Below, one piece after another: positions 1-9,109 of a stretch of DNA of 10,000 bases; position 1 is the first letter of the stretch, and every line of letters starts with the position of its first letter. This DNA comes from Neocallimastix lanati (nom. inval.) (taxonomy: Eukaryota > Neocallimastigomycota > Neocallimastigomycetes > Neocallimastigales > Neocallimastigaceae). The stretch spans positions 697,501-707,500 of the forward strand of contig JACVTC010000005.1 of NCBI GenBank assembly GCA_016946835.1, read 5' to 3'. Position numbers and translations under genes: made by a program. The notes beneath the pieces were generated by a model. That model searched no databases and was not told where the DNA came from. It saw only the letters and a list, made by a program, of their open reading frames with translations.

Positions 1-852
1 GTACCATAAAGCAATCATGATTACCTCTCAAATCCCATAGAAAAGTTCCATTATTTTTATTTTCTATGCCGGTATTATCTATAATTTTACGATACATTTT
101 CCAATCATCCTCAACTGTACCTACACCAGATCCATTAACAGAATCTGTGATATCTCCTGTAACAAAAAGAAAATTTGGATCAATTATTGGTATCATTTTC
201 TTTAAAAAATATAATAAACTTCCTTGGGCCCCTTTTGAATATTTATCTGACATATGAATATCTGAAATCTTTTTTAAAAATAATATATTATATAAATTAC
301 ATTATAAAAAAAAAATAATAATAAACAAATTAAAATCAATTATATATATACTTTTTAATTTTTAAAAAAAAAATATTATTATAGTTTTTCTACTATATTT
401 TATTTATTTTTTGTTTTTAACATATTGAAAATTTAGTTCATTTTATATAATTTATTTTTTTTTATTTGCTAGTTTTTTTTCTTTTTTTGTATTATTGTAT
501 ATTTGTACTATTTTTTTCTTTTTAAATAATTCTTACAATTATTATTAAAATAAAATATGTTATCTTTTATAAAAAATAAATAAATATATATATATACCTG
601 TATAAAATAAAACAAATTATCGGGGCTAGTATATTTTGCATTGTCACCTTCCTCGGTTGTTCTGTTATTGTTTGATAGTTTTGATTCATTAATTACTGTA
701 GTGATTGGATTCACTTTTTCTAATATTTCTTTTCCATTATGAGGGTGTGTACCTTGATGTTGCGCTATGAAATGTATTACAAAACCAATACAATAAAATA
801 TGATAGTAACTAGAAATATCCAATAATGTTTATATTTTACTTTAAAATCCAT
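1..852 (-). CDS. TMEM62-like membrane metallophosphoesterase, copy A, 5' part (3' end beyond the window)
   Basis: Two exons are visible: 852-598 (85 codons from ATG) and 268-1 (89 codons, running off the window), joined in phase 0 across a GT-AG intron. Residues about 10-30 form one hydrophobic anchor after a short basic N-terminus. A linker rich in Asn, Glu and Thr ends in FYFIQ. The second exon opens with ISDIHMS (metal motif I, DxH), then carries TGDITDS (motif II, GDxxD) and LRGNHDCFMV (motif III, GNHD). This is the calcineurin-like phosphoesterase fold in the arrangement typical of TMEM62 proteins, whose substrate is not established to my knowledge. Motifs IV and V and the C-terminal membrane part lie outside the window. 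By eye the visible part is roughly 70% identical to copy B at 4568-8375, with the same first-intron position, so the two are tandem duplicates. The ATG at 852 is chosen because copy B starts at the matching place (MDFKVKYKHYWIF against MDLIKLKHYWIF). Whether the gene is intact cannot be judged here. Confidence 0.88.
269..597 (-). other. Intron 1 of copy A
   Basis: This 329-nt phase-0 intron has donor GTATAT directly after the CAG codon of FYFIQ and acceptor AAAAAAG directly before ATTTCAGATATT (ISDI). It consists almost wholly of A and T. It sits at exactly the same protein position as intron 1 of copy B, although the two introns share no obvious sequence beyond low complexity. The reading frame continues from the end of exon 1 into the intron for about 28 codons of low-complexity peptide before a stop, which is an artefact. 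Confidence 0.85.
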
Positions 853-1109
853 TTTGAAAATATATATTAATATATATTAATAATTATTTTTCTTCTTTTA
901 AATTTCTTTTTAAATTTATTTAATTTATTTATTTTTTTTTTATTTGATTAATTTTATTACTACAATTTATTATAAAAGTTTTTACTATTTTAATTTATTT
1001 AATTAATATTATTTTTAATTTGTTCTATTATTAATATATATTTTGAAAGTTTTATTAATAATCTGTCAATTTAAATTTTTAAAAAAGGTAATAAATTATT
1101 TTATTGCTT

Positions 1110-1110
<1 letters not shown>

Positions 1111-1140
<30 letters not shown>
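1111..1140. repeat. T30 homopolymer
   Basis: An uninterrupted run of 30 T on the plus strand, about 260 bp upstream of the copy A start codon. In AT-rich genomes such tracts often exclude nucleosomes near promoters, but a role here is only inferred. Confidence 0.9.
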
Positions 1141-1142
<2 letters not shown>

Positions 1143-1423
1143 TATTTTTATAAGTTAACGATAATAGTATTTTTATTTTATTTTATTTTATTTTTTTTTT
1201 TTTTATATTTCCTGAATAAATAATACTTTAAATTTTTTTTATAATTTTTTTTTTTTATAATTATTACTTAATTTTAGGTATCTTTATTATATTTTTATTT
1301 TTGTGTTTCTTTAATTTTTTAAGGAATAAAAAAAAAAAGTTAAATTTTATGATATATATATAATTTTTTTTTTTTAATTAAAAACAATATTAATATATTA
1401 TATATAAAAAAAATCTTACGATT

Positions 1424-1424
<1 letters not shown>

Positions 1425-1491
<67 letters not shown>

Positions 1492-1540
1492 ATAGATAAA
1501 TAAATAAATAGATAAATAGATAAATAAATAAATAAATAAA
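1425..1540. repeat. (TAAA)n tetranucleotide array with TAGA variants
   Basis: About 29 tetranucleotide units. The left three quarters is a pure TAAA array. The right end carries several TAGA units, mixed with normal ones. Pure repeat next to point-mutated units is the usual pattern of a microsatellite that expands from one end and decays at the other. Confidence 0.92.
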
Positions 1541-1701
1541 AAACAATTAAGTAAGTAAATAAATAAATAATAATAATTAATAATAAAATAATAAATAATA
1601 AGTTATTATAATAAAATAATTAATAATAAACAATTAATAATAAATAATTAAATGATTTATAGTTAATAATAGTAATATAAGGATTATTAAAATAAAATAC
1701 C

Positions 1702-1703
<2 letters not shown>

Positions 1704-1766
<63 letters not shown>

Positions 1767-1803
1767 ATAGAGAATAAATAAATAAATAATACTAAATTAT
1801 TAA

Positions 1804-1865
<62 letters not shown>
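1704..1865. repeat. Two adjacent (TAAA)n arrays
   Basis: A (TAAA)n array from about 1704 to 1790, broken once by AGAG near 1769-1772, is followed after a short AT spacer by a second, almost perfect array at 1803-1865. Together with the array at 1425 they make a microsatellite-rich half kilobase. Confidence 0.9.
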
Positions 1866-1867
<2 letters not shown>

Positions 1868-2326
1868 CCATAAACTTTTAATAAAATTATATTCTATATA
1901 ATTCTTTTCTTTTTTATATATATATATTTATTTATATTTATTTATATTTATATTATTTTATTTGATAAAATTTACCCACATTTAATATTTTTATTTATTA
2001 TTCAATTATTAATAATATAATATGATATTAAACAAAATTTTTATTTATATTTATTTCTAACATATTAAATATTATGTATAATAGGATAAATAATTTATTA
2101 CAATATACTTTAATATATAGATGTTAATTAAATAATTAAAATTTTAATATATTTAAATTTTTATTTCTTTTGGTTACCTCTAAAATTTAAGTTAAAAAAA
2201 AAAAAAAAATGAAATAAAATAGAAAAATAGAAAGAAAATATATGCGGAAAAGTCGGAGAATCATTTTCCTATATATATATATATATATAGATAAATATAG
2301 ATAAATATATATAAATAGATATATAC

Positions 2327-2355
<29 letters not shown>
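2327..2355. repeat. A29 homopolymer beside a (TA)n block
   Basis: An uninterrupted run of 29 A on the plus strand. It follows a (TA)n stretch near 2270-2290 and diverged ATAAATAG units. Confidence 0.88.
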
Positions 2356-2358
<3 letters not shown>

Positions 2359-2544
2359 GAGATATGAAAAATGGCGTTAAAAAAAAAAACTTTCTAGTTA
2401 AGAAGAGTTAAAAGTGAGTTCATATGAAAATTTTAATCAAAGCTTGAAAAAATTGAAAATAATCAATAAGAAATGATTAAATAAAAATTAAAATTTGATT
2501 ATTATCTCTGCATTAAATGATATATAAAGTAATTTATTAAAGTC

Positions 2545-2576
<32 letters not shown>

Positions 2577-2837
2577 AAAATTTGTTTTATTATTAAAAAA
2601 ATCAGTAATGTCATGTTTCATAATAATCATGTCAATTTCCATTAATATAGTTTTTTTTTTATTAATGTCAATTTTAAGGGGTTACATACATTATTTTAAA
2701 TAACATAGTTTAATACCATTACATTGTGGCTTATGCTATATGTACATAATATTACATTTTTAGTTTTATCATATATTTTACATATTCAAAAATTCCTCTC
2801 TAAGCTCTATGTTAGTTAATTGATGAATATATATTAC

Positions 2838-2877
<40 letters not shown>

Positions 2878-3093
2878 AAAAATATATAATTTATAATAGA
2901 ATTTTTTATTGAATTTTAAACTTATATTACCTTTACAATATAATTATGGCTTGTGGTTAAAAGCCATTTTTTAAAAATAATATTATCATATCTATGATGA
3001 TTTTTTTTTTTTTTTTTCAATGAAAGTTTTTTTTGTAATTTTAAGTTTAATTACTTCGATGCCTGTTTTCTTTTTTTTTTTTTTTTTTTTTTT
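2545..3093. repeat. Cluster of long T tracts
   Basis: T runs of 28 nt (2545-2572), 38 nt (2839-2876), about 17 nt (3001-3017) and 23 nt (3071-3093) lie on the same strand within 550 bp, with somewhat more complex sequence between them. The intervening segments share short words such as ATGTCAATTTT and TATCTATGAT. No coding potential is visible. Confidence 0.8.
2946..2967. repeat. Small GC-containing inverted repeat
   Basis: ATGGCTT and AAGCCAT form a perfect 7-bp stem with an 8-nt loop. It stands out because nearly everything around it lacks G and C. A stem this short could arise by chance, and no function is claimed. Confidence 0.5.
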
Positions 3094-3273
3094 ATGAAAA
3101 TTTTTATGTCATTAAAAGTATAATTATATCTATGATAATTAATCTTTTTTATTTTTATTTTTATTTTTATTTTTTTTTAAGAAAATTCTATTTTATTTAA
3201 ATTTTTATATATTTTTAGACCTTTATATTATACATAAGTTAACCAACTTCTATCATGTACTTCTATCAAATAC

Positions 3274-3277
<4 letters not shown>

Positions 3278-3311
<34 letters not shown>
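3278..3311. repeat. (ATT)n trinucleotide array
   Basis: About eleven ATT units in a row, followed directly by a short T run. A simple microsatellite outside any gene. Confidence 0.88.
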
Positions 3312-3312
<1 letters not shown>

Positions 3313-3705
3313 TTTTTACAAAATTTAACAGTCTTTTATTTATTTATCTTTTTTTATTTAATTCTTCTTAAATAAAAAAACTGGTATAAATGATAACTGA
3401 TGTAATTAGTGTAATTATTATTTTAATTTATTGGTATAATTATCTTCTAATAAGAATATTTTATTAATATTCTGATGAAACTCTTTTTTTGTTAAAAAGT
3501 TATTCAAAAAAAAAAAAAAAAATAAAAAAAAAAAAATAGAAATTTTATTATAATATTGATTATGTCAATTTTATTGATTTATTTTATGATGATTCAAAGT
3601 ATTTAATTATTTTAATATTATCAATGCATTAAGGCTTTATTCATTTGTTAATTGTAATACTATATTTTAATAAAAAATTAACGAATATATTAACATATTT
3701 TAACA

Positions 3706-3706
<1 letters not shown>

Positions 3707-3801
<95 letters not shown>
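3707..3801. repeat. Nearly perfect (TAAA)n array
   Basis: About 23 uninterrupted TAAA units. It has fewer interruptions than the arrays near 1425-1865, suggesting that it is younger or still length-variable. Confidence 0.92.
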
Positions 3802-3802
<1 letters not shown>

Positions 3803-3930
3803 AAATATTATTAATAATTTAATAATATTAAATATGGATAAAAGAAATTATTTATGATGATTAGATTTGATATGACATATGACATGTTATAAATATAATT
3901 AAAAATGATATGCTTTAATTTTAATATATA

Positions 3931-4129
3931 CATAATAATAAATAAACAAAATTATTAATAATAATATTAACATAAATAATAATAATAAAAAATTATGAAT
4001 AATAATGGGTAGTATAAATAATAATAAATAAAATTATTAATAATAATGGTATTATTGATAATAATAAATAGAATTACTAATAATTAATGTTAGAACAATA
4101 ATAAATAAAATTATTAGTAATAACGCATA
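3931..4129. repeat. Four diverged copies of a ~38-nt AT-rich unit
   Basis: A unit resembling AATAATAAATAAAATTATTA followed by ATAATGGT-like sequence recurs, with copies beginning near 3933, 4018, 4059 and 4097. The last three are almost head-to-tail (spacing about 41 and 38 nt). Substitutions such as AAATAGAATTACTAAT in the third copy show that they have diverged. Confidence 0.65.
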
Positions 4130-4251
4130 AAAAAAAAATAATAATAATAATAATTAAAATAATATATGAAAAAAAAAAAAAAAATATTATTTTAATCTAA
4201 TTGATATTAAATATTAAAGAATACTCTATTTCTATCATTTCTAATTTATTA

Positions 4252-4379
4252 ATTATCAAATTATTAGTTTTTCATTTTATTTATGAATATTTTTTATATA
4301 ATAATTATTAAATTACTATTATCAAATTATTAGCTTTTCATTTTATTTATGAATATTTTTATGTAATAATTATTAAATT
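4252..4379. repeat. 66-bp tandem duplication
   Basis: The segments 4252-4314 and 4318-4379 match almost perfectly at an offset of 66 bp. They differ by one T/C change, one A/G change and a one-base length change in a T run. Both begin ATTATCAAATTATTAG. The high similarity points to a recent slippage or unequal-exchange event about 200 bp downstream of the copy B stop codon. Confidence 0.88.
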
Positions 4380-4527
4380 TATCAATTATAGAGTATTTAT
4401 TTATTTTTATTATGAATATTTTTTTTATATCAATGATTTAGCTTTTTATTTTAATTAGGAAGATTTTTATAGGATTATAGTATATTTTTTTTTTTTTTTC
4501 TTTTTAAATTTTTATAATTATAGGTAT

Positions 4528-4566
4528 AAAAAAAAAAAAAAAAAAAAAAAATTTTTTTTTTTTTTT
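4528..4566 (-). repeat. A24/T15 palindrome directly after the copy B stop codon
   Basis: On the plus strand 24 A are followed by 15 T with no spacer. In the sense of gene copy B, the TAA stop is followed by one G, then A15, then T24. The transcript could fold back on itself here, and the structure could mark the 3' end region. No function is shown, and it may be simple slippage. Confidence 0.75.
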
Positions 4567-4567
4567 C

Positions 4568-5327
4568 TTAAATTTGTATTGGAGCTAATTCTGGAGTGAC
4601 AGGCTTATAACTTCGGAATCTACGGATGATAATCATGATGAGCAGGAACCAACAGTACACATAAATCCAAACAGGAAAAGGTGAGAGTAAAACGGTTAGA
4701 ATACCACCATGCATATAGGTAGTACTTATCGAGAGGATCAATTGAAAACCACAGATCAAGGATAAGATGATTAGGGTCAGAAGATGATTACGTTCATGAC
4801 GATGATTCGCAAAAACGATAAGAAGGGTATCCAGGTATAGAACGAGTAAAAATGTCGCCATAAAGATTCCATATTGATCATACGTATTCGTCCATTGACC
4901 AGAACCATAAAAACCATAAAGAAATTCACCACAAAATCTTGAGAAATGTTCACTTGATCTTGACATTAGACCAACTCTCGATGGGAATACTAACATATAA
5001 ATGACCAGAATTTGCAATGGATAAAATATACCATTTAAGGTGAATGCTTCAATGAATGGTAGGATGAATGTTTTTTTGAAGAATGTTTCATGAAAAGATT
5101 TTGTTTCACTGAAAATTAAGTCACCAATGTATCTATCAGGTAAAAATGGTAGATTATCATGATTTGGTATAATATATTTTACAGCATATAATCTTGAAAA
5201 TAAAATTATGGCTTCATAACTAAGATATACAATACCAAAAAGAATTGGAAGCTATTAATAAATAAATTATATTTTATTTTAATATTATAATATTATAATT
5301 AATATTAATAGTATAAAAATAAATAAA

Positions 5328-5364
<37 letters not shown>

Positions 5365-7154
5365 GTAACAATTATAGATTATTATTATAAATATTATTAT
5401 AAATATTTTTCATAGATAAATATATAATAATACATATATATTTATATATATAATATTAATATAAATAATACATTATAAATTTTTTTTATTTTTATTTATT
5501 TATTTATTTATTTATTTATTTTTTAAAAAAATAAAAAAAATAAAAATAAAAAATAAAAAAAAAAAAAAAATAAAATAAAAAAAAAAAAAAAATAAAATAA
5601 AAAAAAAAAAAAAAAAAAAAAAACATACCAATTTTGGAAAAACAGATTTTAAAAGGAATTGACCCCGAAGAGGAATATCTAAATCATCTTTTTGACCATC
5701 CATACGAAATGTAATTGTATTTTCACCTTTTAATTGAGTTTTACTATCGAAAGCAACAACTTTTAATTCATGGGAACGACCATCGTCATAAGAAGTGCTC
5801 TGCCATCGAGCAACCCAAAGGGGTGGTACTTTCGATTCAATAGATTGAGATTCCATTGTAGCGACAGGGGTAGTTTCACCTCTTTTTTTTTCTTTTTTTA
5901 AAAAAATATTAATGGTATCCAAGGATCTTTTATTATTTTTTTTAGTGGTGATAGAATTTTGAAGTTGATCTCCTACATAATTAAATTGAACTTGTTGTTC
6001 CTTACCATCAATGAAGAGAGAAAGCTTCAAATCATTTGGAGATTGTTGACTGAAAACTAATACTCTGACATAGCCAGAAGTTAAGGATTCTTTCACCGGT
6101 TCACGATTTGTCTTTAAAATATATCTACTATTTTTTGGAGAAGTAATATGAACGATTGGAGCAATAGGATGTTGAAATATCCAAGGAGGTTGATTAATTA
6201 AATCCTCAACGTTGGAAGTTTTAAAATCAAAAGGTAATTCTGGTAAGGGAAGACTATAATCTGTAAAGGAAACAATATCATTATCGATAGAAACAATACG
6301 ATATTTTCCATGTAATTTAAAATCGCTTAATTCTATTTCTAAATAATTATTATGATAGGCATAAATTTGATCACCTTTACGTTTTGTATATATATATATA
6401 GAAAAAAAATAAAAATAAAAATAAAAATAAAAAATAAAAATGAAAATAGAAATAAAAATAAAAATAAATTATAATTCAATAAATAATATATATTAATATA
6501 TATGTAATATATATATATAAATTTAAATTTACATATAAAATAATTAATTAAAAATCTTCTTATATATAAATCAATAAATCATTATATAAAAAAAAAGTAA
6601 ATATATATATATATATATAATTTTATTTATTTATTTTATTTTTATTTTTATTTTTATTTTTATTTTAATTTTTATAAATCATTATAAATATACATAAAAG
6701 AAAGAGAATATTTTACCTATAATATTATGGAAATGACCTGTTAATAATAAGGAGATGTCCTTGGTATAATCTTCCCAACGTTTTCCAGTAGAAGACGTTC
6801 CAAATTTAGCGGTAGTTTCAGGATAGTGAAGAAATACAAAATTATGACGATTTTTCTTATTCGTTTTCACGAGATCCATAAATTCAGTATAGGTATCCAT
6901 TGTAACTTCATCGATGATACCAAAGAACGGATTAGAGGGTGTAAATGTAGGACTTTTATTATTATATTATTAATTTTATTAAATTGCAGAAAAGTATATA
7001 TATTTAATATATTATTATTATTATTTTATCAATTGGTTATAAATTATTTATATAATATATATTTATATAATTATTTTATAAATTAGTAGAAAGTATATAT
7101 TTAATATAATATCTTATTATTATTATTATTATTTATTATTTATTATTCATTATA

Positions 7155-7187
<33 letters not shown>

Positions 7188-8375
7188 ATTATTATTACTA
7201 TTATTTTAATTTTTTTTTTTTTTTTTTTTTATAAATATATATATATAAAAAAAAATTACCATCCATCCAATCCGATAAAGGAATAGGTTCCATATGATGT
7301 TTCGTAGAGGAAAGAAAATCCTCTTGATTTTGTTTTACTGTAAGTTCTGTAATAATTGTATGGACTTGACCATTCCGGAACCATGAAACAATCATGATTA
7401 CCTCGTAAATCCCAAAGGAAGGTTCCATTATTTTTTTGGAGGATGTCGGTTTTTTCCAGGATGGTATGATACATTTTCCATTCATTTTCATCAGTACCTA
7501 CCTTCATTCCACCATATTTTTTAGAATTGGCAATATCTCCAGTGATGAAAAGGAATTGAGGATCCAGTAAGGGTATCATTTTTTTCAGAAAGAATAACAA
7601 GTGACCTTGAGCTCCTTTGTTGTAGTCTAAAGACATATGAATATCTGAAATCTTTTAAATTATAATAATAATAGTAGTAGTAGTAATAGTATTAATAATA
7701 TTAATTATAATAATAAATATTATTATTATTATTATTATTTTTTTTTTTTAAAAAAAAGTTCAAAAAAAATAAAAAAAAAATTAAATAAGATAAAAATAAA
7801 AATAGGAGCAATAGAGATTTGGTATTATATATGTATATGTATGTGTAATTTCATAATATATATCATTTTAATTATAAACTTCTTATTTATAAAATTTTTT
7901 TTTTTTTTAAAAAATAATAATAAAATCAAATAAAATATAATAAAAGCTTTAAATTTCTATTAATTTCAAAAAACATATCATTTTTATTAAATTACTTTAT
8001 AAACTTGAAATTTAAAAAATAAAATATTCATTTAAAACAAAATAAAAAAAATTTTTTTTTTATTTTTAACATAATAGAAAATAATAGAATAAAGAAAAAA
8101 AATTTTTTTTTTTTTATAAATTCATATTATATTACTTGTGCGAAATAAAATAAATTGGAAGGAGAAGCATAGTCATTCTCTGGTGTATCTACAGTAGCAT
8201 TACTATTCTTACTATTGAATAGGACAGTACTTGGACTGACTTTCTTTAATATTTCTTTTTCTTTTTGAGGTCTTGTACCGTTTTTCTGTGCAATAAAATG
8301 AATTATGCAACCGATACAGTAAAAGAGCAAAGTTATTATAAATATCCAATAGTGTTTTAATTTTATTAAGTCCAT
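4568..8375 (-). CDS. TMEM62-like membrane metallophosphoesterase, copy B, five exons, 765 aa
   Basis: The exons are 8375-8136, 7651-7260, 6952-6717, 6374-5629 and 5251-4568. Their lengths (240, 392, 236, 746 and 684 nt) sum to 766 codons including TAA, and all joins keep frame. Residues 9-29 are one hydrophobic anchor, followed by a linker with sequons (NGT, NAT). The phosphoesterase domain shows SDIH (D83, H85), TGDIAN (D119), RGNHD (N165, H166), FLHYP (H253) and TGHFH (H284, H286). These are the five metal-site motifs of the calcineurin-like family, except that the usual last Asp of GDxxD is Asn122. LDGCPTFTPSNPFFG (208-222) and KYRIVSIDND, after a LEIEL strand, resemble TMEM62. Residues about 291-538 are a beta-rich, probably lumenal region with a Lys-rich insert at 430-471. 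Exon 5 has about five membrane segments (539-560, 604-628, 666-686, 695-713, 721-747). Human TMEM62 has about 640 residues, and the excess here lies mainly in the N-terminal linker and the insert. The substrate is unknown. It is probably an endomembrane protein. Confidence 0.92.
5252..5628 (-). other. Intron 4 of copy B
   Basis: This 377-nt phase-0 intron has donor GTATGT after PKL and acceptor TTATTAATAG before LPILFG. After GTATG the intron begins with a run of 25 T (5623-5599, minus sense) and later has a run of 25 T at 5357-5333. Reading through the donor gives only poly-Phe, confirming that the exon stops here. Confidence 0.88.
6375..6716 (-). other. Intron 3 of copy B
   Basis: This 342-nt phase-1 intron splits the Gly codon 290: G before donor GTAAAA, GT after acceptor CGTAAAG. 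The chosen AG is the only one for about 180 nt on this strand and is also the one that keeps frame. The interior is built of (TATTTTTA)-like hexamers and (TA)n. The exon frame stays open upstream through low-complexity sequence, but no other acceptor supports a longer exon. Confidence 0.8.
6953..7259 (-). other. Intron 2 of copy B
   Basis: This 307-nt phase-2 intron splits a Cys codon (TG, then T) within LDGCPTF, a segment conserved in TMEM62 proteins, which fixes both splice sites. The donor is GTAATT and the acceptor AATAAAAG. It contains an (ATT)n-rich block at about 7108-7200 and a T20 run at 7211-7230 (plus strand). Confidence 0.88.
7652..8135 (-). other. Intron 1 of copy B
   Basis: This 484-nt phase-0 intron has donor GTAATA after FYFAQ and acceptor TTTAAAAG before ISDIHMS. 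The position matches intron 1 of copy A exactly, but this one is about 155 nt longer. It includes an (ATA)n/(GTA)n block near 7664-7735 on the plus strand. Confidence 0.88.
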
Positions 8376-8522
8376 TTTATAATAAATATTATTTATTTCA
8401 CTATTAATACTAATATTATTATTATTATTATTAATAATATTATTATTTGATTGAATTTTTTAATTTAATCTGAAATTTTGAATTTTTTTTTTTTTTTCTT
8501 TTTTGAATGAAATTAAACCTCG

Positions 8523-8585
8523 TCTCTCTTTCTCTTTCTCTTTCTCTTTCTCTCTTTTCTTTTCTTTTCTTTTCTTTTCTTTTTT
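8523..8585. repeat. Pure pyrimidine tract of (CTCTTT)n and (CTTTT)n units
   Basis: Sixty-three consecutive pyrimidines on the plus strand: first TCTCTTT-type units, then about five CTTTT units. In the sense of copy B this is a polypurine run (AAAAG, GAAAGA) ending about 148 nt upstream of the start codon. It is the only long C-containing simple repeat in the window. Its position suits a promoter or 5' leader element, but that role is inferred. Confidence 0.85.
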
Positions 8586-9109
8586 ATTTTTCAAATATTA
8601 TTATTATTTAAACTATAAAATTATTTCTAAAGCAATATTAAATATCTTTTTATAACTTTATTTGATTATTCATTTCTCTTTTATTTTTGTGGTGTAAAAA
8701 TTAATTAATAACTTTATAAAATATATTCTTTAAAATTTTGGTTCTTAAAATAAATATTTTTTTTATTTTATTTATTTTATAACTTAATAAATTAAATTTC
8801 ATAAAAAATATATATATATTTTTTTTTCCTGAAATTTCAAAATTAGATTTTAAAAATCATTTAATTATTAAAAAAAATAAAAAATTATAAAAAATTATTT
8901 ATTTATTTATTTGATATAACATGTTTTTGTGTTAATAAGAAATTATTATAAATTAAATTTTGACATTTTACTATCAAAAATATTTAAAAAATTTTAAAAT
9001 TTCAAAATATTTAAATAAACGCTTTTAATAGATTTAATTAAAAATACATATATTACAATACATTACAATATATAAATTTTATGATATTTAAAAACATTCT
9101 TTGAAAAAA

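Larger units (their letters stand above)
853..4567. other. Gene-free AT-rich spacer between the two paralogues
   Basis: There are 3.7 kb between the start codon of copy A and the stop codon of copy B. I see no coding region, tRNA or rRNA. GC content is very low throughout. The stretch holds several (TAAA)n arrays, six or more A or T runs of 20-38 nt, (TA)n and (ATT)n blocks, a 66-bp tandem duplication and a set of diverged ~38-nt AT repeats. The part nearest 853 must hold the promoter of copy A, but no recognisable element stands out. Slightly more complex sequence occurs at 2215-2260, 2370-2480 and 2670-2830. It shows no open frame of note and could be an old relic. Confidence 0.8.

Noticed and set aside
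66-257. Plus-strand open frame of 63 codons at the left end
   Set aside because: It is antisense to exon 2 of copy A, whose minus-strand reading carries three conserved phosphoesterase motifs.
1425-1865. Possible CRISPR array or telomere-like satellite in the regular repeats
   Set aside because: The units are 4-bp microsatellites without spacers, and the setting is a eukaryotic nuclear genome. The unit also matches no telomere repeat known to me.
2670-2830. Somewhat more complex stretch considered as a small RNA gene
   Set aside because: I found no tRNA cloverleaf, no rRNA or snRNA signature, and no open frame. The complexity is only slightly above the background.
4528-4566. A/T palindrome after the copy B stop considered as a bacterial-type terminator
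   Set aside because: The gene is eukaryotic, and the structure has no GC stem. It is better described as two adjacent homopolymers.
853-4567. Possible organelle DNA or apicomplexan origin because of the extreme AT content
   Set aside because: The flanking genes have spliceosomal GT-AG introns and the standard code, which argues against mitochondrial DNA. Nothing in the gene content points to Plasmodium or its relatives, and the texture fits gut fungi or dictyostelids better.
6826-7086. Plus-strand open frame of 86 codons
   Set aside because: It overlaps exon 3 of copy B in antisense and then runs into the intron, giving a low-complexity Leu/Ile/Tyr/Asn peptide.
7201-7491. Minus-strand open frame of 96 codons overlapping exon 2 of copy B
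   Set aside because: It is a different frame of the same exon. The alternative frame at 7260-7651 contains GNHD and matches copy A, and this one ends in poly-Lys from the intron's T run.
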